A stretch of 55,091 nt of DNA. Origin: an uncultured Bacilli bacterium (GTDB lineage: Bacteria > Bacillota_I > Bacilli_A > RF39 > UBA660). The stretch is taken from positions 1-55,091 of the forward strand of contig CANQBI010000004.1 of assembly GCA_947589435.1 (NCBI GenBank). Reading direction: 5' to 3'. The translations under genes and the position numbers were made by a program. Below, piece by piece: positions 53,623 to 55,091 of this stretch (the first letter of the stretch is position 1; every line of letters starts with the position of its first letter). The notes beneath the pieces were generated by a model. That model was not told the DNA's origin. It worked only from the letters and a program-made list of their open reading frames with translations, and made no database searches.

Positions 53623-55091
53623 ATGAAAAATTTAAAAATGTTTGCAATTGCTGTTATGGCATTCGCTGTAATGGCTACTGGTGTTCGTGCTGCTGTTACA
53701 TGTACAAATGCAAGTTATTCGAACACAGTTGATGGTGAGCTTAAGTGTTATACTAGTTTTTCTACAGCTTTAACTGAAGCGAAAATTGGTGACACAATAA
53801 AACTAGAAGGTGATTCTGAAGGTGTTGTTACAGAAACTACAGCCATAGTAATCAATAAAAATGTTAATATTGATTTAAATGGTAAAACTCTTAAATTAGA
53901 TGGTGCTATTGGAATTACAGTAAATTCTGGTTATAAGCTTACTTTAAAAGGAACAGGAAAAGTTGAAAATACAACTTCTGCTAATACATCTTTAATTACT
54001 GTTCAAGCTGGAGCTACATTAAAAGTAGATGATTCAGTTAATCTAGTTAATAATGAGGATAATGCAGGAAATACTGCTATTGATGCTTCTGCTGTAAGAG
54101 TTGAAAGTAATAATACAGCTAATAAAACTACTGTAGTATTTGGAAAGGACGTTGTTGTTACTTCAAAATTACATGGTTTAGTTGTTGGTGGCGGAAGTAC
54201 TCTAGCAACTGCTAAAAATATTGACATCACTATGAGAGGTACTTGGACTGCAGATGTTTATGTAGTAAAAGTTAATGGATATATTACATATCAAAGTAGT
54301 AATCCTGTAAAAATTGCTATACCTGAAGGTACTTATACTTCAAATGGAGCAAGCGCATTATATGCGTCAGGATATGCTGAATGGGATATCGATAATCCTA
54401 CTGTAAAGGGTTCTCAAGCAGTTACAGTTAGAAGTGGTAAAGTAGATATTAGTGGTGGTACTTTTGAAGCTACTACTTCAACAAATGGTGCTGGTACTCA
54501 TGATGGTTCATCAAATCATGCTATTGCTATCTTAGGAAACGAAGCTGTTGCTGGAAATAGTTCTTATAATGATCCAAAATATATTGATGTAAAAATTTCA
54601 GGAGGTGCATTCACTGCTAAAACTGATGATTCATATGCAATATATATTGGAGAAATAAATGATGATACTAAATTAGCTATTAGTAATGGTACATTTACAA
54701 GTGGTAAGGATTCTGTTGAAGAAACACAATTACCTGCTATGTTTATCAATACAAATAGTCTTCAAACAATGCTTGAAAAACATGATGATATAATTACTGG
54801 CGGAACATTTACTGGTGGTTTAGTTGATGAAATTGAATATGATGGTAAAAAATATGAACCTGCTGATGTTCAAGCTAAATTAGTTAAAGGTGAAGTTAAT
54901 ACTGAAGGTGGAAATACTACAGTTGGAACTCCTTCTGATGAAGGACAACAACCAGGAAGTACAGAACCAGGAACAACTGGTGATGGAAATCAAGGCTCTA
55001 CAGAAAACGTTAAAAACCCAGAAACTAATGATAATATCTTAGTATATGCTGGTCTAGGACTAGTAAGTCTTGCCTCTGTTGCTTTTACAGC
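53623..55091 (+). CDS. Secreted surface adhesin-like protein with NPETN-type sorting signal (3' end cut by window)
   Basis: At least 489 aa, running off the window. GAAAGAGG precedes the ATG. Signal peptide: residues about 1-24 (KNLKMFAIAVMAFAVMATGVRA). The body (about 25-400) is rich in short beta repeats such as VNIDLNGKTLKL, GTGKVENTT, VDISGGTFEATT, ISGGAFTAKT and ISNGTFTSG, as in right-handed beta-helix or pectate-lyase-like surface proteins. A Gly/Pro/Thr/Glu linker (about 420-460) leads to NPETNDNILVYAGLGLVSL, a sorting-like motif plus membrane helix. NPxTN is the sortase B-type pattern. Two cysteines lie near the N-terminus. It is transcribed from the poly-G promoter. Confidence 0.85.
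   Translation, partial: MKNLKMFAIAVMAFAVMATGVRAAVTCTNASYSNTVDGELKCYTSFSTALTEAKIGDTIKLEGDSEGVVTETTAIVINKNVNIDLNGKTLKLDGAIGITVNSGYKLTLKGTGKVENTTSANTSLITVQAGATLKVDDSVNLVNNEDNAGNTAIDASAVRVESNNTANKTTVVFGKDVVVTSKLHGLVVGGGSTLATAKNIDITMRGTWTADVYVVKVNGYITYQSSNPVKIAIPEGTYTSNGASALYASGYAEWDIDNPTVKGSQAVTVRSGKVDISGGTFEATTSTNGAGTHDGSSNHAIAILGNEAVAGNSSYNDPKYIDVKISGGAFTAKTDDSYAIYIGEINDDTKLAISNGTFTSGKDSVEETQLPAMFINTNSLQTMLEKHDDIITGGTFTGGLVDEIEYDGKKYEPADVQAKLVKGEVNTEGGNTTVGTPSDEGQQPGSTEPGTTGDGNQGSTENVKNPETNDNILVYAGLGLVSLASVAFT

Overview
ORGANISM. The window is very AT-rich and uses the standard bacterial code (UGA is a stop, for example at the end of the VanZ-like gene). It has strong AGGAGG-type ribosome binding sites, T-box leaders and a Bacillus-like gene order: rpsU-yqeY-yqfC-yqfD-vanZ-ybeY-dgkA-era-yqzL-recO-(insert)-glyS. 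It encodes both PolC and DnaE, SepF and DivIVA, and the sporulation or coat proteins SpoIIIAH, YqfC, YqfD and CotE. This fits an uncultured, probably gut-dwelling, endospore-lineage Bacilli/Erysipelotrichia-like Firmicute. The taxonomic call is inference.

LAYOUT. 1-2.2 kb: variable cassette 1 (genes A1 and B1). 2.3-5.7 kb: spoIIIAH, then a C39-peptidase bacteriocin exporter, an accessory protein and two double-glycine peptides too short for ordinary gene calling. 5.8-11.1 kb: the conserved rpsU-to-recO cluster. 11.1-16.7 kb: an accessory block holding an ORF6N gene with palindromes, tdk, an XRE regulator, variable cassette 2, a PemK/MazF-like toxin and an unexplained array of RNA-like hairpins. 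16.8-27.8 kb: glyS (T-box), sepF, divIVA, cdsA, rseP, folate cyclo-ligase, tRNA-Arg, pcrA, a nucleotidyltransferase and ligA. 27.9-30.7 kb: XRE regulator, variable cassette 3, a small hydrophobic peptide. 30.7-43.9 kb: L28, adjacent dnaE and polC, yqeG, yqeH, mutL, mscL, yneF and serS (T-box). 43.9-46.2 kb: a broken and an intact DUF4143 ATPase with a partial duplication of the serS end. 46.3-52.0 kb: cotE, rpsP, khpA, an IspH-like/polyprenyl-synthase fusion, an LtaS-like enzyme. 52.1-55.1 kb: a toxin-antitoxin-like locus, a short RNA-like segment carrying a diversity-generating template repeat, and a surface adhesin that runs off the end.

MAIN STORY. Three paralogous two-gene cassettes (A, about 230-270 aa, and B, about 380-416 aa; both membrane-anchored) end in a C-type-lectin-like segment that is hypervariable between copies. 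In cassette 1 this segment is about 55% G+C by hand count. A non-coding segment at 53215-53312 aligns without gaps to the cassette 1 segment. The differences concentrate at template adenines lying in AAC/AAT codons, and the two share a 17-nt identical 3' end. This is the signature of a diversity-generating retroelement template/variable repeat pair. The template is 23-51 kb from its putative targets, and no reverse transcriptase is visible here, so a trans-acting enzyme is implied. Two 9-nt poly-G tracts add a second layer of variation. One breaks gene A1 in a way that loss of one G repairs. The other lies between the -35 and -10 of the adhesin promoter. Together the window looks like a surface-variation system combining templated hypermutation with phase switching, with XRE regulators divergent from cassettes 2 and 3.
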